A DNA stretch of 64,000 bases from Bacillaceae bacterium (lineage in GTDB: Bacteria; Bacillota; Bacilli; Bacillales; Alkalibacillaceae). Both the position numbers and the translations under genes were made by a program. Positions 15,701 through 24,870 of this stretch are shown here, piece after piece. The notes under the pieces were generated by a model, which was not told the origin of the DNA, searched no databases, and was given only the letters and a program-made list of their open reading frames with translations. Every line of letters starts with the position of its first letter. Positions within the stretch are counted from its first letter, which is position 1. The stretch spans positions 701,816 to 765,815 of the forward strand of contig JACDOD010000001.1 in the NCBI GenBank assembly GCA_017656265.1. The letters are read 5' to 3'.

Positions 15701-18700
15701 TCATATCTATTGACACCCGCAAGCAATTTAAAAATGAATACATCATCTAAAGATGCAACGGTACTTTTCAGTGTTCCGCTCGTAATTTTTTGAATGTTTG
15801 TCCCAAAATTAATCTGGCCCAAATATTCACCGGTCTCAGGATCAAATAATGGTTGATTCATTAAGAAGCTTTTCGGAATAAAATCTTGATTGCTGGCTAA
15901 AAATTCCACATTCCCGCCCCATACATAACTCACACCCACAGGTATCTCAAGTACCCGTAATTGAGCCATCAACTGTTCTGTACTGATTTCTGCCTGAGCA
16001 CCGGCTATTTCAGCACCTCCAATAATCGGTGTCTCGGCAGGGATCACAATGGCCACATTTCCTCTTCCCGCTAAATATACCGGTCCAAAAATTCCCTCAC
16101 GTGTTTCATCATAAGAAAAAGCCAGTTCAGCGTTTCCATTTATTATTTCAAGCACACGCAGTTTAGCTCCGATGTTTACATCAACACCAACTTCTCTGGC
16201 ATCCTTCACAATTATATTTCCATAAACACTTTTTAAAATGGGAACTTTCAAGATATCCAGTGATCCAGTGAATGAAGTTCCCTGCAGTGACATGTCCAGA
16301 CGCATGTCATTGGCCTCAATAACTTCCGCTAACTCCATACTTCCTATCAAAGTGAGCTTTAATGGCGGCAGTACTTCATAGTTCCCCATAATGGTATCGT
16401 ACAGATTGTCAAAGCCTCCTCCTGCTTTTGTAATTTCTCCTACAACAGTTGGAGGTACAAGCGGAAGACCCAGTTCATCAGCACCGATGGCAAATTCCAG
16501 TTTATCGATGACCGGAATATCCTGATCTGTCAGTCTTAATACAAGTGTTCCATTCAGTTCAATCACTTCGAATTCAACAGCTACGGAAACACCGTATTTC
16601 TTAATAAAGGTATTAAATTCCATGGATGCTTCTGCACCGAACGTCATGCCTGGAATAAAATCTTCTGGAAGAGCTACTTCTCCATTGGCATCGATGCCTT
16701 GCAAGCCAAATTGACCATTTTTAGTAATCCCAAAACGGGCTTCTTCCAGCGCAACATTAATACCAGCTTCATCACCTGTTTCGGTTGGAGGGGTTTCTGC
16801 ACCAACTGATTTTTGCTGACCTCCCAGGTTCATCGTAAGTTTTCCGCCAAACGATACGGTATGATTATTGCCTATTTTCCCAAGCTTTGCACTTTCAATT
16901 TTGACTGGCATTGAATTTAAATTTTGTTCAGACTCCTGCCAGCTCATCAGCGGCCAGACGATTTCTATTCTTCCTGACTCTTCTTCAGTATCCAGTGTAT
17001 AATCTGTTCCGTCTTCCAGCGTAATGCTGAACTCTCCCAGGGCAAACGGAAAGCTCGGAATAGATAAAGCTCCAGCACCAGTTAAAACAACATCTTCTGC
17101 ATCATTTTTCTTTACAGTTATTTTTTGATCCAATCCTAACCAATCGGCAACAGATGAGTTTTCTTCAAAACGGATGACCGAGTTGATGGTTGCTCCTTTT
17201 TCAACTTCATACCAGGTGCTGTAGGTATCGGAAAATTCACGTACCTTCCCCCGAATAATCAGCAATTTCTCCTGGGAATTCATTTCTAAATCTTCTTCAG
17301 ATTCAAAAGGTTTTAAGTCGTGTGATGTTCCGTTACTCACAACCGCCAAAATCCCATACTTCAATGAACGATAGGACTCATCGTTCGTGTACTCCATTTG
17401 TTTTTCAAATTTCCCATAAGAACCTCCATCAATTTGAAGGGTATACAATCCTGGTTTTGGATGCTTGCTGACAGAAGTTGTCCATAAACCATCAAGGGAT
17501 ATGGTCATGACGTTCCCGCTGGTCTTGATGTCTTCGGACGGGATGGTATAAATATGTCCATCGGTTTCCCGGACAAATGTTACGTTGACATCCGGATTTC
17601 CTTTAAGAAGAGATAAATTTTTTCCGACAACTGTGAGTTCATGTGTTTCATCCCCAACATATTTCATGTCTGGAAGCATATCCATAACTTGAACCTCTGG
17701 GGGGGCTCCACTGGTAGCGGGTAGAATCACATAATTTGCTGTAATCGTTTCCTCAGTTCCTTTGGCCCTGACTCTTGCTAAATAGCGTGGCACTTCAAAA
17801 TTTGCCTGTGGTTCAGGCTGAACATTCCACGTTATCGTTTTCGTTTCATTGACTTCTATCTTTGTAAACGTTTTTGCTGCCTGTTCACCTTCTGCCAGCT
17901 GTAACTGTGCCGGAAGTCCGAGCTCTACCACTACATCATCCAAAACCACAGCATCTGATAAGGTATTATCTATTAACAAACTAATTTGAAACGTTTCTTC
18001 ATTATATCCATCTTTTTTGTCATTAACAGTGAGCTCATGTGGTCCTGTCAGCAAGGTATCAAAGGTTGTTTGATCACCTGATTGAAAATCACCGAGACCA
18101 TAATAAGTTTCATAAACACGGGTTTCTCCCGGGGCGAACGTTTCCGTATCCCAATAAATGGCAACAGCACTGTCTGCAGTCCCGTACTTATTTCTGTCAT
18201 TGGTAAAGTTAAGAGTACGGTTTGCTTCATAATCCCATTTCGTTGCAGACATCCCTTCCCAATGGCCCACAATCATTCGATCTGGTGCTATATTATTCCA
18301 CCCACTTAAAAAACCATAAGATATAACATCAGGTGTCAGCGTATCATCTGAAGCACGCCAATATTGGGGTAATTCTCCAGACAGTTCGGTTTCATGCTGG
18401 ATAAACGAATTTTCTCCTTCTAAAGTAATTGGCGAAGCATCCTCTGGTCCAAGCTTTGTATCCAGCAAAATACGGCTGCCTATTTTCCTTGTTTTGCCTG
18501 ATTGGTTGTCAACTAAATAGGAAATTCTTACGTTTCCTGCATTTGGATTCGTTTCATCATCCATTAATGTTATGGTTTGAGTGATTTCAATTCCATCGAC
18601 TTTCCACTTACTTTGATTGACTGATCCCACTGTAGTTGCAGGTACAACAAAGCTGCTGCCCAATCCTAAAAAACCATAGGAGTTTCCAAAAATATAATCG

Positions 18701-19005
18701 TGATCATCAATACGGAAAGTGGTAAATGATGTTTTGGGATTCTTCTCTCCAAACAGTAATTCCTTCTGGGAATCATGATCTCTCCCTGGGTTTCCTTCAT
18801 CTGTTTGGATTACAAATCGTCCAGAAGATGGATCAATATACACCTCGATAAAACCATTGCCTATTTCCTCAATCGATTTCTCTTCAGCTAATGCAGAAAT
18901 CGGGACACTCAATGATGAGCTTGCCAGCAACATGCAAAGTACAAAAGTACCGATTCTCATAATCAAATCCAATCCATTACTTCTCCCTGTCTTAAAATGA
19001 TCCAT
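12718..19005 (-). CDS. Giant secreted surface protein with Fn3 and Ig-like domains (2095 aa)
   Basis: Signal peptide at residues 1-41 (LIMRIGTFVLCMLLASSSL, cleavage after SALA). A beta-sandwich region follows to about 320, then a long part of about 700-1120 made of alternating beta-strands rich in V, I and G. Two fibronectin-III-like domains lie at about 1190-1450 (HHVTATSSENNVTVTWDL; PEKVQASSIGSGILKIDW), an Ig-like domain near 1515-1600, a Big_2-like domain near 1620-1700, and an acidic Pro-Glu-Asp linker near 1705-1750. The last 180 residues contain two weak SLH-like pieces (WTQYTLDYLYSRGVI, NEITKEEATVICSYL). There is no LPXTG motif. GGAGGGG overlaps the end of the upstream gene, so the two are one operon. 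Likely an adhesin or envelope protein; ligand unknown. Confidence 0.8.
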   Translation of the reverse strand: MDHFKTGRSNGLDLIMRIGTFVLCMLLASSSLSVPISALAEEKSIEEIGNGFIEVYIDPSSGRFVIQTDEGNPGRDHDSQKELLFGEKNPKTSFTTFRIDDHDYIFGNSYGFLGLGSSFVVPATTVGSVNQSKWKVDGIEITQTITLMDDETNPNAGNVRISYLVDNQSGKTRKIGSRILLDTKLGPEDASPITLEGENSFIQHETELSGELPQYWRASDDTLTPDVISYGFLSGWNNIAPDRMIVGHWEGMSATKWDYEANRTLNFTNDRNKYGTADSAVAIYWDTETFAPGETRVYETYYGLGDFQSGDQTTFDTLLTGPHELTVNDKKDGYNEETFQISLLIDNTLSDAVVLDDVVVELGLPAQLQLAEGEQAAKTFTKIEVNETKTITWNVQPEPQANFEVPRYLARVRAKGTEETITANYVILPATSGAPPEVQVMDMLPDMKYVGDETHELTVVGKNLSLLKGNPDVNVTFVRETDGHIYTIPSEDIKTSGNVMTISLDGLWTTSVSKHPKPGLYTLQIDGGSYGKFEKQMEYTNDESYRSLKYGILAVVSNGTSHDLKPFESEEDLEMNSQEKLLIIRGKVREFSDTYSTWYEVEKGATINSVIRFEENSSVADWLGLDQKITVKKNDAEDVVLTGAGALSIPSFPFALGEFSITLEDGTDYTLDTEEESGRIEIVWPLMSWQESEQNLNSMPVKIESAKLGKIGNNHTVSFGGKLTMNLGGQQKSVGAETPPTETGDEAGINVALEEARFGITKNGQFGLQGIDANGEVALPEDFIPGMTFGAEASMEFNTFIKKYGVSVAVEFEVIELNGTLVLRLTDQDIPVIDKLEFAIGADELGLPLVPPTVVGEITKAGGGFDNLYDTIMGNYEVLPPLKLTLIGSMELAEVIEANDMRLDMSLQGTSFTGSLDILKVPILKSVYGNIIVKDAREVGVDVNIGAKLRVLEIINGNAELAFSYDETREGIFGPVYLAGRGNVAIVIPAETPIIGGAEIAGAQAEISTEQLMAQLRVLEIPVGVSYVWGGNVEFLASNQDFIPKSFLMNQPLFDPETGEYLGQINFGTNIQKITSGTLKSTVASLDDVFIFKLLAGVNRYDLTISDVDDHMFLELPLTSSSIPDVTIAGPSGTLELKENENYLIRTVSSDESASGVAEHYMVIAVKVPQKGNWTITTSEPLKGDPVAYSVTALPEIHHVTATSSENNVTVTWDLSNTEDGKEVALYLTTDNGVPDPDSTESIESSDIHVLGPAGVNANDHTATFSIPETLPSGEYFVKAVLADGDTNLHSAYSAHSISITNENEPRQPEKVQASSIGSGILKIDWTYGETELNGGFAIQALDENGDSLPGVGPVIVDDASQRTVNIGGVFTNTKTGEEFGLFPDKHYKIAVTAFNLVNGKKVYGGSTVSDLTYIPEPDPATVRLSIPDGQAKEILDERGNLVYFTAHDSVDLQVDANQDIEADLYVDGKYLSTHAGTSISEPIFIDEGEHFIELRAMNRNGDITISTLQVRKDSVAPDLKMVSPLRSEAVSHHVEVKGIAEPGSTVTVDGEKVPVKSDGQFYKTITIDGYLTRQIEVIAEDQAGNRTVYVSEVANTDIPVFDHIEIRSDVHDVMRKVTVKKATEIMSLRIGESEQLTAVGVDESGNEFVIDDNHIDWEVVIGDHYGSISPDGTLSASAEGELFIKASYSVGSGYTYADMLRVKVKGEADEPDMPEDPVEPGDPEEPEDPEKPDPDKPDQSDSDRNPKSNKKTYHFIDEKLERTLRKLIQADKHIKFIGFKRLSEKKDIGVQMDASANLLFFKQKGLDKIGVGYGIVRNPEHYRSDSLEFVSDVYEIKLSEPVNFDKSPILSIHVPYHETINVNRLKIYWYNEEEEHWEKVGGTYDPASRTISVELSHFSKYALLYNKERPFINNIFDLWTQYTLDYLYSRGVINSRVLKEEWLFSSIDRMIEQEMLRFSMGPFDYRPGQGLKDRLLSRDGIWVEPYIRTDRRNERLIYLEKDCTLYLASKNEITKEEATVICSYLFKNMNKADDRKILLSDEAWLYRRLVIGFLDELYGNQWRDGCDNCNFEHMLVIPGEAELFWINNLRYYFD

Positions 19006-19008
19006 CTT

Positions 19009-21306
19009 CTAAACCCCTCCTCGTGGAATGACATAAACATGGATGAGCTGATAGTTTCTTTCCTGGTCCTGAACGTAAAAGGTGTAGTATCCTTGTCGAC
19101 TGACTTCTAAAATGTCTTTTAATACAGTTCCAAATTCCTTAAAGTGCCCCTTTGGATGCTTACCATAATCCCATTGAATCGTTCTTTTCCCCTGAGCACC
19201 AAAAACAGATAAATAAATATGGTTACCTTCTATATAATCAATATTTTCAGGACGTTCACCATTCACATAAACGGTTAAACGATCATTCGGAGCAACGGTT
19301 GCATTTCTGGTTATAGAAGTTGTATTGCCTGCTTTATCCCTTACTTGATAGACGATTTGATACTCCCCTTCAATAGCCGGGTTCACCGTATTAGATACAA
19401 CATTTACCTGATCCAGAACATCGCCATCAAAATTATCGACTGCCCTCAAGCCTTCAAGGGGGTTGACTTCTCCTCCAATTGGAATCAGCAATTGTCCCGC
19501 ATATAAAATTTTTGGCGGCTCTAAGTCAATATTAGCTACTCTCATTTCAACCATGTAGTCATTGCCAAGCGAATCTTTCGCAAAAATCCACTTCGCTCCA
19601 TTTTTTGTAAATGTGTAATCTGATTTGATTGCAGAACCATCTCTTCCTGTCAGCTCATCCTCCAGCCTTTTCCATGACTCACCTTCCTTTACCATGATGG
19701 TTGCTGTAACATGGTCTTGGGTCGGGCTTGTTTCACTGTATTCTACTTTGAATTCGATTTTTGAATGGTTAATCCAGGTTACCTGGGACTCAACTTCGGT
19801 AAGATTACCAGCAAGGTCAGATACCATAAATGTAAATTTGCCATTTTCTCGAAAAATAAATTGAGTTTTTCCTCCGTTGTTTAAAACCCGGATTTCTTCA
19901 TCCGCATTCACAGTCGCAATCACGTTATCCTTTGTTTCACTTTCTGTGCTGTATTGAACGTTGACTGCAGGGGCGTCTCGATCAATAGAAGTAACATGTA
20001 TAATTGTTTCTTGTTTATTTCCGGCTTGATCTGAAAAAACAAATGTGACGTCACCATTTTGATTCACATCAAAAATATGTTTGTTTGAATATCCGCTGTT
20101 GACGTATTCAAAAATATCCGGCCCCTCATAATCGATGAATGCCACCTCTTCATTGGCCTCAATAATGACACGGACTGCACCATTTGTCGGTAGCTGTATG
20201 CGTTCCGGTGTTCCGTCCCCATTACCGTCTTTCCAGATTTCATTTGAATAGGTGACATCAATCTCAGGAGGATCATGATCAATATTCGTGACACTTGCTG
20301 TTACTGAACCTATATTTCCGGCAGCGTCTTTAAAATAAAAAGTATGTGTATCATTTTCAGTAAAGATATGTGTTTCTCCCCCGGGAAGTTCATTTCCGGA
20401 AGCATCAATTACAATCGGAGGTAATCCAGAATTATCAACCATGGATAAGGTCGCAACAATATTTCCTGACCCGTCTTCATGGTACGTTACCACCCCTGTA
20501 GGCGGAATCAAGTCGATCCAATTCACTTGTAACGTCACCGATTCCTGATTACCTGCTTCATCCGAATAAGTCACCACCCGTGAACCATTGGCTTCAAATA
20601 TAAATTCAGCACTCGAAACCCACTTCTCCGTCCCTTCAATCTTCACCTTTTTCCCTGTCCCTTTACCATCAAAGTTTATTGCTGCAGTAACAGGCTGATT
20701 GGTCCAGGAGTCAGGATGATATACAACTTCTATCTCCCCCGTTGCATCCTTTAAAATACGGTACATGGTAATAGTTTCTTCCACTTCATTTCCTGCTTCA
20801 TCCCTAAAAACAAAGGTGTGGCTTCCATTGGATGTGAAGGTATGCATCGCACCTCCAGCACTTTCAAATGTGACATGACCCGCTAAGTCTCTCGCCATAA
20901 CCCGGACAGTTACATCACGATTGGTATAGAAATCCGGATTTTTGTCTATTTCGGATTTTGAAAGCTCCGGAAGGCTGTATATCACGTCATATCCTGGTGG
21001 AGTCTGGTCAAGATTTTGCACCTCATACTCATACATCCCAAATGTTTCACACACTTCACTCTCTGAACAATATTCAATCGAGTAATTGATGAAATTACGA
21101 GGCTCATCCGAAGTAAATCGGTGAACAATTTCAACGATATTCAGATTATATAAATCAATCTCTGATAATGCAGCACCTTCATAAATGCTGTTATCTCTTG
21201 TCACAACCTTCCGTAACGTTCCATCAGACATCACTTCCTTTAGTAATGCAGCGTTTCTGTAGGCGGAATCAACTTGGATGCTGACGTCAACATAATCATT
21301 GGTCAT
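19009..21306 (-). CDS. C-terminal part of a surface protein with repeated Ig-like domains (frameshift-separated)
   Basis: 765 aa from its first ATG, but there is no ribosome site there and the frame is open upstream to about 21570, giving in-frame Ig-domain sequence (WTFTENTSEIYRFYAKDQAGNVSSA). It is therefore almost certainly the continuation of the gene starting at 24614. It holds about eight beta-sandwich repeats, each with a D-x-A-G-N type turn (DEAGN, DAAGN, DQAGN, DLAGN), as in OmpL47/Big_3-like adhesin repeats. A DUF5011-like domain (ILYAGQLLIPIGGEVNPLEG ... DKAGNTTSI) lies near 625-690, and a unique 70-residue tail ends IHVYVIPRGGV. The next gene starts 4 bp later. Confidence 0.75.
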   Translation of the reverse strand: MTNDYVDVSIQVDSAYRNAALLKEVMSDGTLRKVVTRDNSIYEGAALSEIDLYNLNIVEIVHRFTSDEPRNFINYSIEYCSESEVCETFGMYEYEVQNLDQTPPGYDVIYSLPELSKSEIDKNPDFYTNRDVTVRVMARDLAGHVTFESAGGAMHTFTSNGSHTFVFRDEAGNEVEETITMYRILKDATGEIEVVYHPDSWTNQPVTAAINFDGKGTGKKVKIEGTEKWVSSAEFIFEANGSRVVTYSDEAGNQESVTLQVNWIDLIPPTGVVTYHEDGSGNIVATLSMVDNSGLPPIVIDASGNELPGGETHIFTENDTHTFYFKDAAGNIGSVTASVTNIDHDPPEIDVTYSNEIWKDGNGDGTPERIQLPTNGAVRVIIEANEEVAFIDYEGPDIFEYVNSGYSNKHIFDVNQNGDVTFVFSDQAGNKQETIIHVTSIDRDAPAVNVQYSTESETKDNVIATVNADEEIRVLNNGGKTQFIFRENGKFTFMVSDLAGNLTEVESQVTWINHSKIEFKVEYSETSPTQDHVTATIMVKEGESWKRLEDELTGRDGSAIKSDYTFTKNGAKWIFAKDSLGNDYMVEMRVANIDLEPPKILYAGQLLIPIGGEVNPLEGLRAVDNFDGDVLDQVNVVSNTVNPAIEGEYQIVYQVRDKAGNTTSITRNATVAPNDRLTVYVNGERPENIDYIEGNHIYLSVFGAQGKRTIQWDYGKHPKGHFKEFGTVLKDILEVSRQGYYTFYVQDQERNYQLIHVYVIPRGGV

Positions 21307-21359
21307 CGAGTCGGGAGTCTCAGTAATGTTTACCTTAGGAAAACCTGATTCGATGACGT

Positions 21360-24300
21360 TTATTGGACGCGTATCTGCTGAAGAAACATTCCCTGCCTGG
21401 TCCTTCGCGTAAAAACGATAAATTTCACTCGTATTTTCTGTGAATGTCCATGTGTTCGGACATCCTCCTTCATAATCAGGGCATCCTTCTCCGCCAAAAA
21501 GGGGAGTTTCACTTCCATCCGATGAACGTTCACAACTTTTATAACTGTAAACGCTTTGCCAAACGTATAGTCAATCCCGATAATCTGATCATGATTTGCT
21601 TTCAGCGTTGCAGTAATCGGGCCGGCTGTCTTTAATGGCATTTGCTGCTGCCCCTCCATGTTAAAAGAGTATGACACAAAAATTTCTGGCGGATGATTAT
21701 CTAATAAAAATGCATCACTTCTGACAATGACCTCATTTCCCTTAAGATCAGATGCTTTTATAAACAGATACCACGTACCGTTTACTGAACTTAACGAAAT
21801 ATCATCTCCAGAACTGAATGATTGCCAGCTTATGTCACCAACGTTCGGCAACTGATTCTGATTATGCCAGACATACTGTAATGAACCGGAATCCAGTCCT
21901 GACTGGCTATCACTTACCATAACCGTTGTTTGTGCAGTTTGCTGGGGTACCATATTCCCCCAGGGAGAAAATTGTATTTCCGGCCCAGTTCGGTCTATTT
22001 GATCCACTGTAACTGTATAGACAGTGATATTTCCCGCTTCATCGAACACTTCTACATCTTTGGTTCCATTTTCTGTGAATATCAAGGTGACAGAATCAGA
22101 AATTGGCGAAAAATTATCTGAATAATAAACAGTTGATGTAACATTTCCGGTTTCATCATCTTCAACCATCTCTACACTATCCACTGAAGGCGGTGTAACA
22201 TCATAAGTGATCGTATCGTTTGCAAATGTATTACTTTCATTTCCCGAATGATCTTTAAATTGAACAAAGATCGTATACACCCCTTCTTCCACATTCCCAT
22301 CTGAATCCGCCGGCAGATCAACCGAAACCGAAGAATCCGCAGTAAATGACATATATTCACTAAAGTTGATTCCGTCAAAAGAATAACGAAGCAAGGTTAC
22401 ATCATCTGCAGCACTAGAAGGGATGAACATCACACTTTTTTGATTTGTATAATTTTTTTCAAAATGAACCTCTCCAGTAACCCCACCATCATCAAACGTA
22501 TATCCATCAGTCATATATAACATTGAGTTTCCAGCAGGGTCTGTAATTTTAAAAATCAGATAGCGAACGCCATCATAACCACTGACGTCCACTCTCCCAT
22601 TTTCTGCAATTTTCCATCCGCTGAGCGGATATTTCCCTTTATAGGCAAGAATTGGCTGATTAGAAACGTAATATTCAATCGTATATTGTGTTAAATCCGA
22701 CCGGTCATCAACCAATAACTGGAGATCCAGAGAATTTCTCGGTACTTCATCTACACTGACTTGATCCGTGCAGTCCACGTTTATAAAAGGATAATAATAT
22801 TGTTCAGAACATGCTATTCCCATTTCAGCAGATTCATTCAGTATCGGTGGTGTATTGTCGAATAAAAACCCACCTATTGTTTGAATCGTCCTATTTCCAA
22901 CGGCATCCACTGCCTTTATGTGCAAAAAATGTTCTCCATTTAATCCAGCTGGAGAAACAGCACTTGCCGGATTTTCTAATCTATGCCAACCACTGTCACT
23001 AACATCAGGGGATGACGCATGTGAACTCCACATTTGATATACCGTGTAGGTATCTCCTTCAGCAGTAGCATCACCAGGGAGTGGATTAATCGTTAGAGGA
23101 ATTTCTACGGATTGATGGGGCAGCGTAGAGTCCATACCATAGACATCACCGGTTACAGTCGGTGCGTAGAGATCTCGGATAAAAGTATATGTTGCCTCTG
23201 TACTATTGCTAAATTCATCTGTAAAAACAAGGTTCAAATCATATAAGTGATTTCCGGCTGGCAAATCATGAATGGTCCATGGACCTTCGCCATCCAGAAG
23301 TGTGTCTGGAACGATTACTTCCTCTTGATCACTCCAGCTATAATAAACAGATTCTGTTACTGATAAAGTATCAAGAGCAACAGATATTTGAGCTATGTCG
23401 TCTCCTTTAAAACGGGTTCCACTCTGGGGATCTACTAAAAATCCAGGTACATTCACTTTAAATTGATAAGGTCCAAATTTTTGTGTTCTTTCATTTCCTG
23501 CGTTGTCTAAAGCACGTATATAAAGATAGTAGCTACCGTCTGCAGGAACATCTTCAGGCAAAATGGGGACTGGATTCCCGGAAGCGACTCCATTCGTCTT
23601 AAATCCCCAAAAATATTGATCTAATTCAGATCCTTCAAGTGCCCATTTATAAAAGAGTGCATCAATACCCGATTCATCACTTGCAGTTACAACAACTTTA
23701 CGGTTCTCCCTATTTTTAGGTTCTGAATCGCTTGTAACATCAACATTTATGTGAGGTGAGCGACCATCAGCTAATAAATCCAAATCTGCTATAGTTGTTT
23801 TAACTTCATCAGGTAATATTAAAGCAAAATCTTTGCCATTGTGATTAAGGGGCTGATCTCTTACAATGCTCAAAATGTGAAATGGATCTAACACCACGTT
23901 CTGGGGAACCGGATAAAAAAATTCGTACGTGTATCGATTGAGATGAATTCCATTGCGATAATCATCAGAATGAGGGATGAATCGATAGTCAGTCATCCAC
24001 TGACCCGTCCCATTTAATTCAAGTCCCTGGTATTCTCCATAATAATCGGGACCGTTTACACCGACATTCATGGAAAAAAGCTGAACGCGTATCATTTCCC
24101 CCCGTTCAGCAGAATATCCTGATTCAGTAACTTCCTTATCACTTACAAACACTTTTGGATTCCATTCAATTTCCAGAGTATCAATAGTAATATTCTCTGC
24201 TACCGTATCATATTGAACCGTTTGATCAGTTGAATCATAATAGGATTTCCCATCACTCGTAATGGCTACACCCTGTAAATTTCCAAGCTGGATTTTCCCA

Positions 24301-24614
24301 TTCGGATATTCAGGCAGCACCGTCATCACAGCCTCGTACACTTGCCTAAATTCACCTGGTGAAGCACCTTCTAAATTAAACTTCATTTGATTTCCGTTGC
24401 CATCCACTCCAGCAGGTATTGCCCCGGCACTCATATTCACTTTTTCATTAAACACAATTTTTAACGTTATTGTTTCTCCAATTTTATATTCAGTTGAGGC
24501 TCCTTCAGGTAAACTTACGGTGACTACGGCAGCAGCCTCAGATCTATTCCAATACGCAAATGCTACTCCCATTGTGATAAAACATAAAACTATCACCCTA
24601 TGCCATTTTTTCAT
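21360..24614 (-). CDS. N-terminal part of a surface protein with Ig-like repeats (frameshifted near 21545-21570)
   Basis: 1084 aa from ATG 24614, which has AGAGGAG 9 nt before it. Signal peptide MKKWHRVIVLCFITMGVAFA ... SEAAA. An N-terminal domain contains SLPEGASTEYKIGETITLKI and FNEKVNMSAG, an adhesin-type Ig fold, followed by five or more Ig-like repeats with D-x-x-G-N turns (DNAGN, DAVGN, DPAGN, DHSGN, DEAGN, DLKGN). The domain pattern stops at DYTFGKAFT and the last 70 residues (…RTRQGMFLQQIRVQ) are not Ig-like; the Ig pattern goes on in the -1 frame as VYSYKSCERSS. Restoring one base gives a protein of about 1870 aa. Either a sequencing error, a real mutation or phase variation. Confidence 0.78.
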   Translation of the reverse strand: MKKWHRVIVLCFITMGVAFAYWNRSEAAAVVTVSLPEGASTEYKIGETITLKIVFNEKVNMSAGAIPAGVDGNGNQMKFNLEGASPGEFRQVYEAVMTVLPEYPNGKIQLGNLQGVAITSDGKSYYDSTDQTVQYDTVAENITIDTLEIEWNPKVFVSDKEVTESGYSAERGEMIRVQLFSMNVGVNGPDYYGEYQGLELNGTGQWMTDYRFIPHSDDYRNGIHLNRYTYEFFYPVPQNVVLDPFHILSIVRDQPLNHNGKDFALILPDEVKTTIADLDLLADGRSPHINVDVTSDSEPKNRENRKVVVTASDESGIDALFYKWALEGSELDQYFWGFKTNGVASGNPVPILPEDVPADGSYYLYIRALDNAGNERTQKFGPYQFKVNVPGFLVDPQSGTRFKGDDIAQISVALDTLSVTESVYYSWSDQEEVIVPDTLLDGEGPWTIHDLPAGNHLYDLNLVFTDEFSNSTEATYTFIRDLYAPTVTGDVYGMDSTLPHQSVEIPLTINPLPGDATAEGDTYTVYQMWSSHASSPDVSDSGWHRLENPASAVSPAGLNGEHFLHIKAVDAVGNRTIQTIGGFLFDNTPPILNESAEMGIACSEQYYYPFINVDCTDQVSVDEVPRNSLDLQLLVDDRSDLTQYTIEYYVSNQPILAYKGKYPLSGWKIAENGRVDVSGYDGVRYLIFKITDPAGNSMLYMTDGYTFDDGGVTGEVHFEKNYTNQKSVMFIPSSAADDVTLLRYSFDGINFSEYMSFTADSSVSVDLPADSDGNVEEGVYTIFVQFKDHSGNESNTFANDTITYDVTPPSVDSVEMVEDDETGNVTSTVYYSDNFSPISDSVTLIFTENGTKDVEVFDEAGNITVYTVTVDQIDRTGPEIQFSPWGNMVPQQTAQTTVMVSDSQSGLDSGSLQYVWHNQNQLPNVGDISWQSFSSGDDISLSSVNGTWYLFIKASDLKGNEVIVRSDAFLLDNHPPEIFVSYSFNMEGQQQMPLKTAGPITATLKANHDQIIGIDYTFGKAFTVIKVVNVHRMEVKLPFLAEKDALIMKEDVRTHGHSQKIRVKFIVFTRRTRQGMFLQQIRVQ

Positions 24615-24687
24615 ATAATTAAACTCCTCTCTTCTGACTAACTCAGCCAAAACTGCAAAGAATCTATGTTTTAGATCGTGCCAGATG

Positions 24688-24812
24688 GTTCATTATTAGT
24701 TTATAGTTCATTATAGGTAGATTTATATCCTGATTACTATCCCTCTCCCAGAGTGATTTTTTGCACCATGTATCTGCCCCTTTTTAAAATTTCTCTACCT
24801 CTTTTTTTTAAA
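24688..24812. promoter_or_regulatory. Divergent control region with two pairs of direct repeats
   Basis: GTTCATTAT occurs at 24688-24696 and 24706-24714. A second pair, TCTGCCCCTTTTTAAAA at 24773 and TCTACCTCTTTTTTTTAAA at 24794, is spaced by 21 bp. TATAAT at 24819-24824 is a likely -10 for the regulator gene. MalT-type LuxR proteins bind direct or inverted repeats near their targets, so these are candidate sites; this is inference. Confidence 0.35.
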
Positions 24813-24870
24813 GAAAGTTATAATGAATGAAACAGTTAGAATTTTTTAGATCTTTATGGAGGATATACCT

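Noticed and set aside
21545..21570. Programmed frameshift in the surface protein gene.
   Set aside because: No slippery heptamer or downstream stimulatory structure is visible, unlike the A6G site of the IS; mutation or sequencing error is simpler.
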